NCBI GenBank assembly: GCA_026394375.1
Contig: JAPKYJ010000017.1
Coordinates: 1 to 36,981 of the forward strand
DNA from: Methanomassiliicoccales archaeon
Lineage (GTDB): Archaea > Thermoplasmatota > Thermoplasmata > Methanomassiliicoccales > UBA472
DNA length: 36,981 bases
Direction of reading: 5' to 3'
The position numbers and the translations under genes were made by a program. The notes below the pieces were generated by a model. The model ran no database searches, was not told the origin of the DNA, and saw only the letters and a program-made list of their open reading frames with translations. Positions 17,123 to 25,316 of this stretch are shown here, in pieces; positions within the stretch are counted from its first letter, which is position 1, and every line of letters starts with the position of its first letter.

Positions 17123-17955
17123 ACTTCCTCCCCCAGCTCCTTGAGCGCTTTCCTGGTCTCTTCGTCGTTCGGGGCCTTGCCGTGGAAGGAGAGCGCGTTC
17201 TCCATGAACGAGACCCCTTTTCCTTTCACGGTGTGAGCGATGATCATGGTGGGCTTCCCCTTCACATCCTTGGCCTTATCGCAGGCATCAAGGATCTGAC
17301 GCATGTCGTGACCGTCGATCTCCACCACGTGCCAGCCGAACGCCTTCCATTTCTCGGGCAATGGCTCCACGGACATGATCTTCTCCGTGGGGCCGTCGAT
17401 CTGCAGCTTGTTGCGGTCGACGAATGCGGTGACGTTATCGAGCTCGTAGTGCGCCCCCAGCATGGCCGCCTCCCAGATCTGTCCGCTCTCCATCTCGCCG
17501 TCGCCGCAGATGCAGTACACGCGGTAGCTCTTGCGGTCCAGCTTGCCGGCCAAGGCCATGCCATTGCTGACGCTCAGCCCCTGGCCCAGGGAGCCGGTGG
17601 ACATCTCCACCCCTGGGAGCTTAGAGCGCGAAGGGTGACCTTGCAAGCGGCTTCCTAGCTTGCGCAAGGTCAACAGCTCATCAATGGGAAAGTAGCCACT
17701 CTCCGCCAAGGCGGCATAGTATGCCGGCGCGGCGTGACCCTTGGAAAGAACGAAGCGGTCCCGGTCCTCCCACGTGAGGTCGTGGGGTCGATGGTTCATG
17801 ACCTTGAAGAACAGGGCCGAGAGGATATCGGCCGATGACAACGAACCGCCCGGGTGCCCGGAACCGGCTGCCCTGGTCATCCTAATCACGTGTCTCCGAA
17901 TCAGGTTGGCCTTCTTCTCCAACTCGCAGATTACATCGTCAGGATAGGCGACCAA
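17119..17955 (-). CDS. Transketolase, N-terminal subunit
   Basis: This is the ThDP/metal-binding half. It has AGSGHPGGSLSSADI near the N-terminus, SKGHAAPAYYA, MSTGSLGQGLSVSNG and the diphosphate-binding CGDGEMESGQIWEA. The start was placed at TTG 17955 (278 aa, the usual length) because GAGGTG precedes it. The longer frame back to 18072 has no family resemblance and would cross the likely promoter at ~17998-18010 (minus AAGTATTTTAA). It is the first gene of the transketolase-transaldolase operon and divergent from the HD gene. Confidence 0.9.
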   Translation of the reverse strand: MVAYPDDVICELEKKANLIRRHVIRMTRAAGSGHPGGSLSSADILSALFFKVMNHRPHDLTWEDRDRFVLSKGHAAPAYYAALAESGYFPIDELLTLRKLGSRLQGHPSRSKLPGVEMSTGSLGQGLSVSNGMALAGKLDRKSYRVYCICGDGEMESGQIWEAAMLGAHYELDNVTAFVDRNKLQIDGPTEKIMSVEPLPEKWKAFGWHVVEIDGHDMRQILDACDKAKDVKGKPTMIIAHTVKGKGVSFMENALSFHGKAPNDEETRKALKELGEEV

Positions 17956-18086
17956 ATGGCACACCTCAGGATGGGGCTTTTGGAATAACCGGATGCGTGT
18001 TAAAATACTTTTGTCGTTGTTTGATTCCTGTGGGGACGCAAACCCGGTCGATGGGCATTTATGCGCGCTCATGCTTTCTCAATCAT

Positions 18087-18863
18087 ATGGTAACGTCCTT
18101 CGAGGTCCCGGTGGAAGGCAACGAGGTCTTGAGAAAGGTCGTCGACCGCATCAACGCCGACATCGAGCTTAAGACCTATTGGAGGGCGAGCAACGTCACC
18201 GCCATCGAGCGCCTTGGCTACAACGATCACGGACCAACGCACATTCGCATCGTGGCCCGGTCCGCGCTAAAGATGCTGCGCTACCTGGTGGAGGCGGGCC
18301 AGGAGCCGGGCATCGTGCGCAGCTATGACATGAGGAAGGAGGACGCCGAAGTGGTGGTGGTGCTGGCATCAGCCCTGCACGATATCGGCCACGCCGTGCA
18401 CCGGGAAGGCCACGAGGAGTATTCCGTCGCCCTGGCACCGGAGATCATCAAGCGCCTGCTCCGCGGTCTATACAACGAGGCCGAGACCACCGTGGTCACG
18501 GTGGAGATCCTGCACGCCATGATCACTCATCGCACCGACCTAAGGCCCCTGACTCTTGAAGCGGGAGTGGTCCGGGTGGCGGACGCTTTGGACATGGAGA
18601 AGGGAAGGGCGCGGATACCGTTCCGGGCGGGGAGCGTGAACATCCACTCCGTCTCGGCTCTGGCCATAGACCGGGTGAGGGTGACCAAAGGTGACGAACG
18701 CCCCATCAAGGTGGAGATATGGATGAACAACTCCGCTGGCGTATATCAGATAGATGAGCTCCTGAAGGAGAAGGTCGAGAAGTCCAACATCCGGGACTTC
18801 ATGACCATCGTCGTGCACGCTCCTCACGAGGAGTTGCGCATCGTCCAGGACCTGAAGTTCTAG
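18087..18863 (+). CDS. HD-domain phosphohydrolase
   Basis: This 258-aa protein has the metal ligands of the HD superfamily: His48 (NDHGPTH), His98-Asp99 (LHDIGHAVH) and Asp166 (VRVADALDM). A C-terminal ~80-residue domain of unknown role (from IHSVSALAIDRV) follows. HD enzymes hydrolyse phosphoesters such as nucleotides, cyclic nucleotides or (p)ppGpp; the substrate cannot be told here. ATG 18087 was chosen because the 30 preceding codons look non-coding. TTTAT at ~18057-18061 sits ~27 nt upstream and suits a leaderless start. It ends in TAG, converging on pcn with 4 nt between stops. Confidence 0.85.
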   Translation: MVTSFEVPVEGNEVLRKVVDRINADIELKTYWRASNVTAIERLGYNDHGPTHIRIVARSALKMLRYLVEAGQEPGIVRSYDMRKEDAEVVVVLASALHDIGHAVHREGHEEYSVALAPEIIKRLLRGLYNEAETTVVTVEILHAMITHRTDLRPLTLEAGVVRVADALDMEKGRARIPFRAGSVNIHSVSALAIDRVRVTKGDERPIKVEIWMNNSAGVYQIDELLKEKVEKSNIRDFMTIVVHAPHEELRIVQDLKF

Positions 18864-18867
18864 GCGC

Positions 18868-19605
18868 TCAGTCGCTCTCTATCCTGGGCGCCAGGAGATA
18901 GCTGACCGTGCCCTTGCCGTCGGCGATGACGAACTCCATCTTCACCGGATAGTCGTTGCCCAGGTGCATAGAGACCACCGTTCCCACGGAGATCGCCCGG
19001 ACCATGTTGGAGAAGTAGTCCAGGGGGAACAGCGAGCGCACATTTTCCTTGCATTCCAACGACACCAATAGGTCCTTGGGTAGCTTCAGGCTGACCGAGT
19101 CCGTGTCGCCCTCGGACACCATCTCGAAGCCCTCGGGCGTTACAGTGAGTGCGATATGATCGGAGATGCTCTCCGCCGCCTTGATTCCCTTCTGCAGTTC
19201 CTCGGCGGTGATGGCCACCTTGGCCGGTAAATTGAGGTTCGGCACTTTGGGGTCACTCATGCCCGTAGTGTCCACCAGGTTCATTCGCCTGGTCACATTG
19301 CCCACGTTGACCACCAATCGGTTCTTGTCTTCGTCCTGGGCGAGGGAGATGACGTCCCCCGCGCGGGAGAGCCGAAGCACTTCCTTGATCTTGTCCAGGT
19401 CTATCCCCAGCTCGGTATCGTCCGCCTCGAACTCCTCGAACGCGGACTGCTCGAGCTTAAGGTCGATCATGGCCACGTGAGCGGGGTCTACCGCCTTGAG
19501 CGCGACCCCTTTCGAATTGATATTGAACTTCGCCTCATCGACTAGGGTCGAGACGACATCTACGAGCCCCTTGAGTGTCTCAGACTTCACCTTGGCTTGG
19601 AACAA
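18868..19605 (-). CDS. pcn: DNA polymerase sliding clamp (PCNA)
   Basis: This is a 245-aa archaeal PCNA. The N-terminus FQAKVKSETLKGLVD, VALKAVDPAHVAMIDL, the interdomain region and the C-terminal VKMEFVIADGKGTVSYLLAPRIE are characteristic. It forms a ring around DNA and tethers polymerase, ligase and nucleases. The start is TTG 19605, supported by GGGAGGGGAG 4-13 nt upstream; there is no ATG nearby in frame. It is downstream of tfs on the same strand, a pairing often seen in euryarchaea. Confidence 0.96.
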   Translation of the reverse strand: MFQAKVKSETLKGLVDVVSTLVDEAKFNINSKGVALKAVDPAHVAMIDLKLEQSAFEEFEADDTELGIDLDKIKEVLRLSRAGDVISLAQDEDKNRLVVNVGNVTRRMNLVDTTGMSDPKVPNLNLPAKVAITAEELQKGIKAAESISDHIALTVTPEGFEMVSEGDTDSVSLKLPKDLLVSLECKENVRSLFPLDYFSNMVRAISVGTVVSMHLGNDYPVKMEFVIADGKGTVSYLLAPRIESD

Positions 19606-19637
19606 ATGCTCCCCTCCCGCTCGATAATCGCGTTTGG

Positions 19638-19647
19638 TTTAATAAAG
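19638..19647 (-). promoter_or_regulatory. TATA-like box for pcn
   Basis: The minus-strand CTTTATTAAA lies ~37 nt before TTG 19605 in the 65-nt gap after tfs. The leader holds the strong GGGAGGGGAG ribosome-binding site. Confidence 0.45.
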
Positions 19648-19670
19648 ATTCCCTGAACAATCAGCCTGGA

Positions 19671-19970
19671 CTAGTATTCGCGCCAGGAATGGCTGCATTT
19701 AACGCACCGGTAGATCTTGGTCTCCGGTTCATCGGCGGCCCGGGTCTGTCGCAGCACCCAAAAAGCCTCATTGTTACCGCACGTGGGGCACTCCACATTG
19801 GTCCGGGGGAGGGTAGGGGCGATGGATTCGATGATCAGCATCTCCTTCACCTTGGTCTGGGTGGTGAACACCTGCTTGGAGCCAGAGGTGGATCGCTCCT
19901 GGCCGCATTTGCCGCATCTAAAAGTGCCATTCTGAGGAAACATCAATGATCTGCAAGTTGGACAGAACAT
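19671..19970 (-). CDS. tfs: Transcription factor S (TFIIS/RPB9-like)
   Basis: This 99-aa protein has an N-terminal zinc ribbon (MFCPTCRSLMFPQNG, then CGKCG) and a C-terminal TFIIS-type zinc ribbon (CPTCGNNEAFW ... YRCVKCSHSWREY). The acidic Asp-Glu pair (RAADEPETK) in the C-terminal ribbon is the residue pair that stimulates RNA cleavage by backtracked RNA polymerase, so it should be an active cleavage factor. ATG 19970 was chosen because the 34 preceding codons lie across the promoter and do not fit the family. The stop is TAG. Confidence 0.95.
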   Translation of the reverse strand: MFCPTCRSLMFPQNGTFRCGKCGQERSTSGSKQVFTTQTKVKEMLIIESIAPTLPRTNVECPTCGNNEAFWVLRQTRAADEPETKIYRCVKCSHSWREY

Positions 19971-20004
19971 TTTGGGACCGCCGCAGGCGTGGAAAAAAGT
20001 AGCC

Positions 20005-20013
20005 GTATAAGAA
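20005..20013 (-). promoter_or_regulatory. TATA-like box for tfs
   Basis: The minus-strand TTCTTATAC is ~38 nt before ATG 19970. It lies within the longer open frame, which argues that translation begins at 19970. Confidence 0.4.
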
Positions 20014-20068
20014 TCCTTCGGCCCAAGCCTTCGGCGAGTACGTGTGCGATCGGTCGTGCTAGCCCGGC

Positions 20069-21064
20069 TCAAATGTACTCGTAGCCGCCCTCGTTCTGCT
20101 CCTTCTCAGGAGCGGGGGGTTTCTGCACTGGCCGCTTGGCCGCCCGGGCCGCCAGACCGGCGGCGGGAGACCGCTGTCGCACTTTGCGCTCGACCTTCTT
20201 CTGTTCCTGCTCCATCGCCCGGACGCGCCCCTCGACGGCACGCCTGGTGCGCGGGCTCTCCTGGGACGCCTGCTCGGCGATATGACGGCGGGTGGTGTGC
20301 ACCGGCTGCTCCACGGACTCATCGTCCACCTGCGCGTCTCCTTCCAGCGGCTGTAGGTCCGCAAATCCCCTTTGCTCGTCGAGATCGGCTTCTGCCGACC
20401 TCGGCCTGGAGCGGATGAAAGATCGTGTTCTGAGGGGTGCCCGGTCGGGCTCCATGTCCCGGCCGACCATGATGTTTGTCTTATGCCCGCCGTGCTCTGA
20501 CACGTATTCGAGCTCCCTGCGGGTCTGCATGGCCATGATGCCCCCGATATAGGCGAAGGCCAAGGTGAGGATGTAACTGTCAAGCCTGAGCAGGATTACA
20601 GAGTGCACCGCTCCCATGAATGACTGGATGTATAGCAGCGCGAAGGAGATGTATGGATCGGCTATCGGTATCCCAGTCGAAGAACCATTGAAGATGTTCC
20701 GCGGGTCAAGGTTCACGCCATTGATGGTGCTCGGAAGCAATCCGACATCGAAACAGAGCATGATGACGAAGATGAACATGACCGGCACGAGCGCCGCCAG
20801 GATCGCTCTTTTCGGCGAGCCAGCCCTTCTGCCCCCTACGTAACCGGCGATCATCTGGCCGAAGATCGGCAGCCACCAGAGCAGCAAGGTGAGGACCAAG
20901 GTGTACTTCACTGCCCCCCAGAAGCTGTATGCCGCCTCGGCTCCTCGGAAGCGCTTCAGCTCCTGGTCATCGCCTAGGTCCGAGAGCCGGTACACTCCGC
21001 CGCGAAGCAAGGAGTGAGTGGTCTCATCGTCATCTCTTTTTCCTCTGCGAAGTAGCACTCCCAT
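20069..21064 (-). CDS. Four-helix membrane protein with charged C-terminal tail
   Basis: No family is recognised. The protein has 331 aa. Residues 1-45 are polar; about four hydrophobic helices follow at ~51-76, 86-110, 137-159 and 163-179. From ~180 to 331 comes a long charged tail rich in Arg, Glu and Gln (ending EKEQNEGGYEYI), likely cytoplasmic and partly disordered or coiled. ATG 21064 may be replaced by the GTG two codons later, since GGGATGGGA precedes it. A perfect inverted repeat sits at the expected transcription start. tfs lies downstream with its own promoter. Confidence 0.65.
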   Translation of the reverse strand: MGVLLRRGKRDDDETTHSLLRGGVYRLSDLGDDQELKRFRGAEAAYSFWGAVKYTLVLTLLLWWLPIFGQMIAGYVGGRRAGSPKRAILAALVPVMFIFVIMLCFDVGLLPSTINGVNLDPRNIFNGSSTGIPIADPYISFALLYIQSFMGAVHSVILLRLDSYILTLAFAYIGGIMAMQTRRELEYVSEHGGHKTNIMVGRDMEPDRAPLRTRSFIRSRPRSAEADLDEQRGFADLQPLEGDAQVDDESVEQPVHTTRRHIAEQASQESPRTRRAVEGRVRAMEQEQKKVERKVRQRSPAAGLAARAAKRPVQKPPAPEKEQNEGGYEYI

Positions 21065-21071
21065 CCCTTCG

Positions 21072-21089
21072 GTCGGACGAGTGTCCGAC
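21072..21089. repeat. Perfect 7-bp inverted repeat before the membrane protein gene
   Basis: GTCGGAC-GAGT-GTCCGAC sits 8 nt before ATG 21064 and about 25 nt downstream of the TATA-like box. It would be either an operator over the start site or a hairpin forming nearly the whole 5' leader. Confidence 0.55.
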
Positions 21090-21111
21090 AGAGCCCATTA
21101 TGTGCTGGTCA

Positions 21112-21119
21112 CTATAAAG
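21112..21119 (-). promoter_or_regulatory. TATA-like box for the membrane protein gene
   Basis: The minus-strand CTTTATAG predicts a transcription start near 21088-21090, at the edge of the inverted repeat. Confidence 0.5.
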
Positions 21120-21127
21120 ACTTTTTC

Positions 21128-21146
21128 CGCTGGGTAGAAGCCAGCG
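21128..21146. repeat. Hairpin after the HTH gene
   Basis: CGCTGG and CCAGCG flank a 7-nt loop, 7 nt past the HTH gene's stop codon. On that strand it is followed by GAAAAAG, not a T-run, so terminator function is only a possibility. Confidence 0.3.
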
Positions 21147-21153
21147 AGACCGA

Positions 21154-21516
21154 CTAACGTGGATAATAGCAGAACAGCCCGTTTCGCATGAGCGCGTCTC
21201 GAGTGCTCTCGATAGTGACGGTCGCGGGCCGGGTCTGGTGCTCCAGGATATCGTCGAGTGGCGTCCCAAGGAAGCTGGCAAGCATCTTCAGCCGGTCGAC
21301 AGGAAATGGTTGGTAGCCCAGCAGGATCTGGCGGATGGACCAGCCGGGGTGTACGCGAGAACGGTAGCCCAGCTCTCGACCCAGCTTGTTTATGCTGCCC
21401 GCTCTTTCGATGCCCTCCTTGATGAGCATCACGCGGTAGCTCGAATTGAGCCAAATCTTGTTTGGATCATGTTCCGGCCTGCCGAAGGTGAACCGGTCCA
21501 AGGCATTCTCTGACAC
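21154..21516 (-). CDS. Small helix-turn-helix DNA-binding protein
   Basis: This 120-aa soluble protein has a Cro/CI-like helix-turn-helix at residues ~40-90. IERAGSINKLGRELGY would be helices 1-2 and WSIRQILLGYQPFP the recognition part, followed by VDRLKMLASFLGTPLDDIL. The GTG start at 21516 is preceded by GGGAGGG. The short C-terminal tail has no effector domain, so it may sense nothing on its own or act through partners. TGTCG repeats in its own upstream region suggest self-regulation. It lies upstream of the membrane protein gene on the same strand, which could be a target. The stop is TAG. Confidence 0.65.
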   Translation of the reverse strand: MSENALDRFTFGRPEHDPNKIWLNSSYRVMLIKEGIERAGSINKLGRELGYRSRVHPGWSIRQILLGYQPFPVDRLKMLASFLGTPLDDILEHQTRPATVTIESTRDALMRNGLFCYYPR

Positions 21517-21856
21517 GACCCTCCCGATTATCGAGGGGGGCTAATGAATTTTTCGACGTTTGTCGCAATTATGTCGATACCCCTATTCGTCAATCAGCAA
21601 AGCAATCACGGTTCGACTTGATTCTCCTCGGCGGGACTATGCTCCGAGGTCCTCTGGGTTTCTGATTCGTTCGCAATGTCATTCCCGTCCCTCCTGATCC
21701 ATGAGAACATAGGGGCTGGATAGTTGAAGCCAGATGAAGAAACGCCTCTGGAACGCAGACAGCACTGCACGACCTTGGAATCTTCTGGTCCCTCGTTCCT
21801 ACTAGAAGTGGACCGACAAACCCTTATATGAATTTCAATTTAGCCACTTTGAAAAG
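21517..21856. other. 340-nt intergenic region between HTH gene and yjbQ
   Basis: No convincing coding frame is present. It holds, for the minus-strand HTH gene, an AT-rich box at 21541-21551, and just upstream of that CGAC-GTTT-GTCG (21554-21565) and a second TGTCG at 21572-21576. In the middle is a CCTCGG/CCGAGG hairpin (21626-21648, 11-nt loop). At the right end is the yjbQ TATA-like box. The central 21650-21810 has no further structure that I can support. Confidence 0.5.
21823..21830 (+). promoter_or_regulatory. TATA-like box for yjbQ and the beta-CASP RNase gene
   Basis: CTTATATG preceded by AAACC lies ~30 nt before ATG 21857. There is no good ribosome-binding site, so the message is probably leaderless or nearly so. 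Confidence 0.5.
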
Positions 21857-22297
21857 ATGAAGACCCACAGGAAGGTCCTCAGCCTCCAAACGGAGAGGGA
21901 GGGCAGCATCGTTGACCTCACTTCAGAGGTCCGACAGGCGGTGGCTAGTTCCAACATGGACAGCGGCCTGGCCTGCGTGTTCGTGCCCCACTCCACCGCG
22001 GCCATATTCACCATCGAGTACGAGCCAGGGGTCCAAAAGGACATGAGGGAGGCGTTGCAGAGGCTCTTCCCCAAAGGGATCGACTACGAACACCACAAGG
22101 CCTGGAACGACGGCAATGGGCATTCGCACGTCCGAGCTTCGTTCCTGGGCTCATCGCTCACCCTGCCCTTCTACGAGGGCGAGGTGCAGCTGGGAACGTG
22201 GCAACAGGTGGTGCTCATGGAACTGGACAACGGCGGTAGGAACCGCACGGTCATCATCCAGATCATTGGCGAAACAGGCAGAGAGGCAACAGCATGA
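21857..22297 (+). CDS. yjbQ: YjbQ/UPF0047 family protein
   Basis: This 146-aa single-domain protein carries the family motifs CVFVPHSTAAIFTIEYEPG, the His-containing DGNGHSHVRASFLG and the closing LGTWQQVVLMELDNGG. Members form trimers; some complement loss of thiamine-phosphate synthase, but the physiological role is not settled. It overlaps the following beta-CASP RNase gene by ATGA, so the two are co-translated. Confidence 0.9.
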   Translation: MKTHRKVLSLQTEREGSIVDLTSEVRQAVASSNMDSGLACVFVPHSTAAIFTIEYEPGVQKDMREALQRLFPKGIDYEHHKAWNDGNGHSHVRASFLGSSLTLPFYEGEVQLGTWQQVVLMELDNGGRNRTVIIQIIGETGREATA

Positions 22298-23556
22298 AGA
22301 TCAAATTCCTTGGCGGGGCGGACGTGGTGGGCAGAATGGGCATGCTCATGTACAACAAAGGAGCGACCTTGCTTTTCGAGTACGGAATGTCCGCCACCAA
22401 GCCACCTAGCTTTCCCGAGCCGGCACCCCCGGTGGACCACGCGCTACTGACGCACTGCCACCTGGACCACTGCGGAATGATCCCTTGGCTTTGCGCCCGG
22501 TACGACACGAAGATCGCTGCCACGCCCTCCACCATCGCCGTCTCGCAGCTCATCATGCAGGACTCGATCAAGGTCGCGGACTCAGAAGGATATCGCAGGC
22601 AATATCAGCCGGAGGATATTCGGCGGGCCATGTCGTCCTTCGTTCCCTTGGCCTTCGGCGATGTGTTCGACGTCGGTGGGTTCGAGGTGGAACTGCACTC
22701 CGCCGGTCACGTTCCCGGAGCGGCCATGTTCGAGCTGCGCGGCGACCAGACGACGCTCTTCACCGGCGACATGCACACTTACAACACCCGTCTGGTGTAC
22801 GGGGCACATCCGGTCAAGTGCGACAATCTCATCATGGAGGCGACCTATGGGGGTAGGCTGCACCCGGACCGGCTGAAGACGGAATACCAGTTCATCCAGA
22901 AGGTGAAGGAGGTCGTGGGCCGGGGAGGCAAGGTCATCGTGCCCTGCTTCGCCGTGGGCCGCACCCAGGAGGTCATGCTTATCCTCAAGGATATGAAATT
23001 GGACATGTGGGTGGACGGCATGGGCAGGACCGTGAACCGCCTGTACCTCGATTATCCCGAATACCTGCGCAACGAGAAGCAGTTCAAGCAGGCGCGCAAC
23101 CGTTTCAATGAGGTTCGCACTCCATCAGGAAGGGACCGAGCGCGCAAAGGCAATATCATTGTCACCACCGGTGGCATGATGGACGGCGGACCGGTCATGG
23201 AGTACCTGAAGGTGGTCAAGGACGATCCCAAGAGCGCCATCCTGCTCACTGGCTTTCAGGTCGACGGTTCGAATGGCCGCATGCTTTTGGACAAAGGCAA
23301 GATCCTCTACAAGCGGCCAGGGGTGGCCGAGCTACTGGTGCCCGAAGTGGCCCAGGAGATGAAGATCAAGTGCGAGGTGCAGCAGTTCGACCTGTCGGCG
23401 CACGCGGATCACAACGAGCTCCTGGCTTTCGTCCGCGGTTGCGACCCGGAGAAGGTGGTGCTCATGCACTCCGATACCCGGGAAGCGCTAGCGAAGGACC
23501 TGGAGGACGAGTACCAGGTCATCCTGCCGAAGACCAACCAGGAGATCGAGCTCTGA
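22294..23556 (+). CDS. Metallo-beta-lactamase/beta-CASP ribonuclease (aCPSF2-like)
   Basis: This 420-aa protein has the metal-site motif HCHLDHCG (His54, His56, Asp58, His59), a later His at HSAGHVPGA, GDMHTYNT (Asp ligand), and the beta-CASP motifs ending LSAHADHNEL and VLMHSD. It lacks N-terminal KH domains, so it resembles the shorter archaeal CPSF-type nuclease (aCPSF2) rather than the KH-containing aCPSF1. Likely roles are endo- or 5'-exonucleolytic RNA processing and decay. It is coupled to yjbQ by a 4-nt overlap. Confidence 0.88.
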   Translation: MKIKFLGGADVVGRMGMLMYNKGATLLFEYGMSATKPPSFPEPAPPVDHALLTHCHLDHCGMIPWLCARYDTKIAATPSTIAVSQLIMQDSIKVADSEGYRRQYQPEDIRRAMSSFVPLAFGDVFDVGGFEVELHSAGHVPGAAMFELRGDQTTLFTGDMHTYNTRLVYGAHPVKCDNLIMEATYGGRLHPDRLKTEYQFIQKVKEVVGRGGKVIVPCFAVGRTQEVMLILKDMKLDMWVDGMGRTVNRLYLDYPEYLRNEKQFKQARNRFNEVRTPSGRDRARKGNIIVTTGGMMDGGPVMEYLKVVKDDPKSAILLTGFQVDGSNGRMLLDKGKILYKRPGVAELLVPEVAQEMKIKCEVQQFDLSAHADHNELLAFVRGCDPEKVVLMHSDTREALAKDLEDEYQVILPKTNQEIEL

Positions 23557-23617
23557 GTTGGTAGGAGCGATCGCCCTCTCCTTGTCTGGAGGCCAGCAGC
23601 CGCGACGGTCGAATAGG

Positions 23618-23625
23618 TTTATATG
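23618..23625 (+). promoter_or_regulatory. TATA-like box for nadC
   Basis: TTTATATG, within GGTTTATATG, lies 26 nt (box centre) before ATG 23648. This is the spacing of a leaderless archaeal transcript. Confidence 0.55.
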
Positions 23626-23647
23626 TGGCCTAGGCGTTTTCTATGCG

Positions 23648-24484
23648 ATGAGCCGGATAAATGAGTACCTCGAGGAGGACGTCGGCTTCGGGGACATCAC
23701 GAGCGACATACTCATTTCAGATGAGACGGGGAACGCCCGCATCCAGGCCAACGAGGAATGCATCCTGGCCGGGCTGGAAGAGGCCGTGGCCGTCTTCACC
23801 GAGCTGGGCGTGAAGACCTACCCCATGACCCGCGATGGCGAGCGCGTGGCCAAGGGCGAGGACGTCCTGGTGATCGAGGGGCCGTTGAAGAAGATCCTGC
23901 TGGGCGAACGCCTGGCGCTCAATTTCCTCATGCGCATGAGCGGCATCGCCACCGCCACGCACAACATCCTGCGGGAATGCAGGAAAAACAATCCCAACGT
24001 CAAGGTGGCTGCGACGAGGAAAACGACCCCTGGCTTCCGTGTTTACGAAAAGAAGGCGGTGCAGCTAGGCGGGGGCGATCCCCATCGCTATCGCCTGGAC
24101 GACGCCATCCTCATCAAGGACAACCATCTGCGGGTGGTGGGCTCCATCAACCAGGCCGTCGCCAAGGCGAAGACCGTCTCCTTCTCCAAGAAGGTGGAGG
24201 TGGAGGTGGAGACCACGGAGCAGGCGGTGGAGGCAGCCAAGGCCGGCGCAGACATCATCATGCTGGACAATATGCGGCCGGAGCAGGTGGAGGTCGCCTA
24301 TCTGGCGGTGAAAAGGCTCAACGACAAGGTGCTGGTGGAAGTGTCCGGAGGGCTGACCCCCGAGACCGCCCCGCACTTCGCGAAGCACGCGGACATCCTC
24401 TCCCTGGGCTGGATCACTCATTCGGTGCGAGCCATGCACTTTAACCTGGAAGTGACATCGGTCAAGGCGCCGGATTCGAACTGA
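23648..24484 (+). CDS. nadC: Nicotinate-nucleotide pyrophosphorylase (quinolinate phosphoribosyltransferase)
   Basis: This 278-aa enzyme makes nicotinate mononucleotide from quinolinate and PRPP in NAD synthesis. It shows EEDVGFGDITSD at the N-terminus, ERLALNFLMRMSGIAT, the active-site run RKTTPGFRVYEKKAV and GGGDPHRYRLDDAILIKDNH, then EVEVETTEQA and IIMLDNM. ATG 23648 was chosen over the open frame from 23558 because the TATA box lies just before it and the family begins here. Its TGA is 1 nt from the stop of the convergent hdrB. Confidence 0.95.
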   Translation: MSRINEYLEEDVGFGDITSDILISDETGNARIQANEECILAGLEEAVAVFTELGVKTYPMTRDGERVAKGEDVLVIEGPLKKILLGERLALNFLMRMSGIATATHNILRECRKNNPNVKVAATRKTTPGFRVYEKKAVQLGGGDPHRYRLDDAILIKDNHLRVVGSINQAVAKAKTVSFSKKVEVEVETTEQAVEAAKAGADIIMLDNMRPEQVEVAYLAVKRLNDKVLVEVSGGLTPETAPHFAKHADILSLGWITHSVRAMHFNLEVTSVKAPDSN

Positions 24485-24485
24485 T

Positions 24486-25316
24486 CTAGATGCTCAGCTT
24501 GGTCCTGTGATACTTCAGACCGATCTCTTCCGCTGAAGCTCCGAATGAAAGAGATAGAAGCTCCGCCAGGTAGAGCACTGGCAGGCCTTCCTTCTGTCTG
24601 ATGTCGAACTGCACGAAGCAGAAGGGGCAGGGAGTGAGTATCGCGTTCGCCCCGCTCCCCTTGAACCGTGCGGTGCTCTCGTTCAGAATGGCGAGGGATA
24701 TGGCATCCTCCACCCCAGCCAGGCCGCCTCCGCAGCATTGCGGCCAATCCTCGTCGTCGACCACCTTGGCGTCGGTCCAGGAGGCAATCTCCGACAAGCG
24801 CTGAGGGGTGTACCGGCCCTCCGCCCGGAGCACCTCGCTCGGTCGCACCAGGTGACAGCCGGGGTGAAGGGCCAGCTTGAGCCGTTCCTGGGGAACGGAG
24901 ACCAGCGATCTGATCCGTTTCTCGCCCTGCTCCCCCACCACCTCCATGAAGTGCCGCACCTTCGCATGGCCGTGATACTTTCTTCCGGTCGGTGCAATGA
25001 CCTCGTTGATGCGAGAACGCAGTTCAGCGTCCCGAAGAAGATGCTCTGCCTCCTTCAAGGACATGAAGCAGCCGTTGCAGAGCGACAATATGCTCTTCTC
25101 ATTCTCCTCAGCGATGGAGAGCAGGCGCGCCGTCACGGCCAGCCAGGTGTCGTAGCCCAGGGATCGAAGTCCGATGGGTTCGACGCAGCAGGTGGCATAG
25201 GGGAAAGGCTCGTAGTCGATACCCAACTTGTCTAGGACGAAGCAGGAGGACCTCTCCAGGAAGGGCAACCTGGTGGGGATGAGGCAGCCCGCGTACAAGA
25301 GGTATCGGTCATTCAA
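24486..25316 (-). CDS. hdrB: HdrB-like subunit 1 (two CCG domains)
   Basis: This 276-aa protein has both cysteine-rich CCG domains complete: Cys11, Cys43-Cys44, Cys80/Cys83 and Cys154, Cys194-Cys195, Cys230/Cys233. In heterodisulfide reductase these ten Cys hold two noncubane [4Fe-4S] clusters that split the disulfide substrate. The substrate here is unknown; CoM-S-S-CoB cannot be assumed because no methanogenesis genes are seen. The start is TTG 25316, supported by GGGGAGGATC upstream, overlapping the hdrC stop by 8 nt. The stop is TAG. It forms a pair with the HdrC just upstream, apart from the main Hdr operon. Confidence 0.88.
   Translation of the reverse strand: MNDRYLLYAGCLIPTRLPFLERSSCFVLDKLGIDYEPFPYATCCVEPIGLRSLGYDTWLAVTARLLSIAEENEKSILSLCNGCFMSLKEAEHLLRDAELRSRINEVIAPTGRKYHGHAKVRHFMEVVGEQGEKRIRSLVSVPQERLKLALHPGCHLVRPSEVLRAEGRYTPQRLSEIASWTDAKVVDDEDWPQCCGGGLAGVEDAISLAILNESTARFKGSGANAILTPCPFCFVQFDIRQKEGLPVLYLAELLSLSFGASAEEIGLKYHRTKLSI

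Noticed and set aside
21626-21648. CCTCGG/CCGAGG hairpin as a terminator
   Set aside because: The stem is only 6 bp, there is no T-run, and no gene ends nearby on either strand.
24465-24484. tRNA 3'-end-like GGATTCGAACTG
   Set aside because: It encodes the last residues of NadC and there is no matching 5' half.
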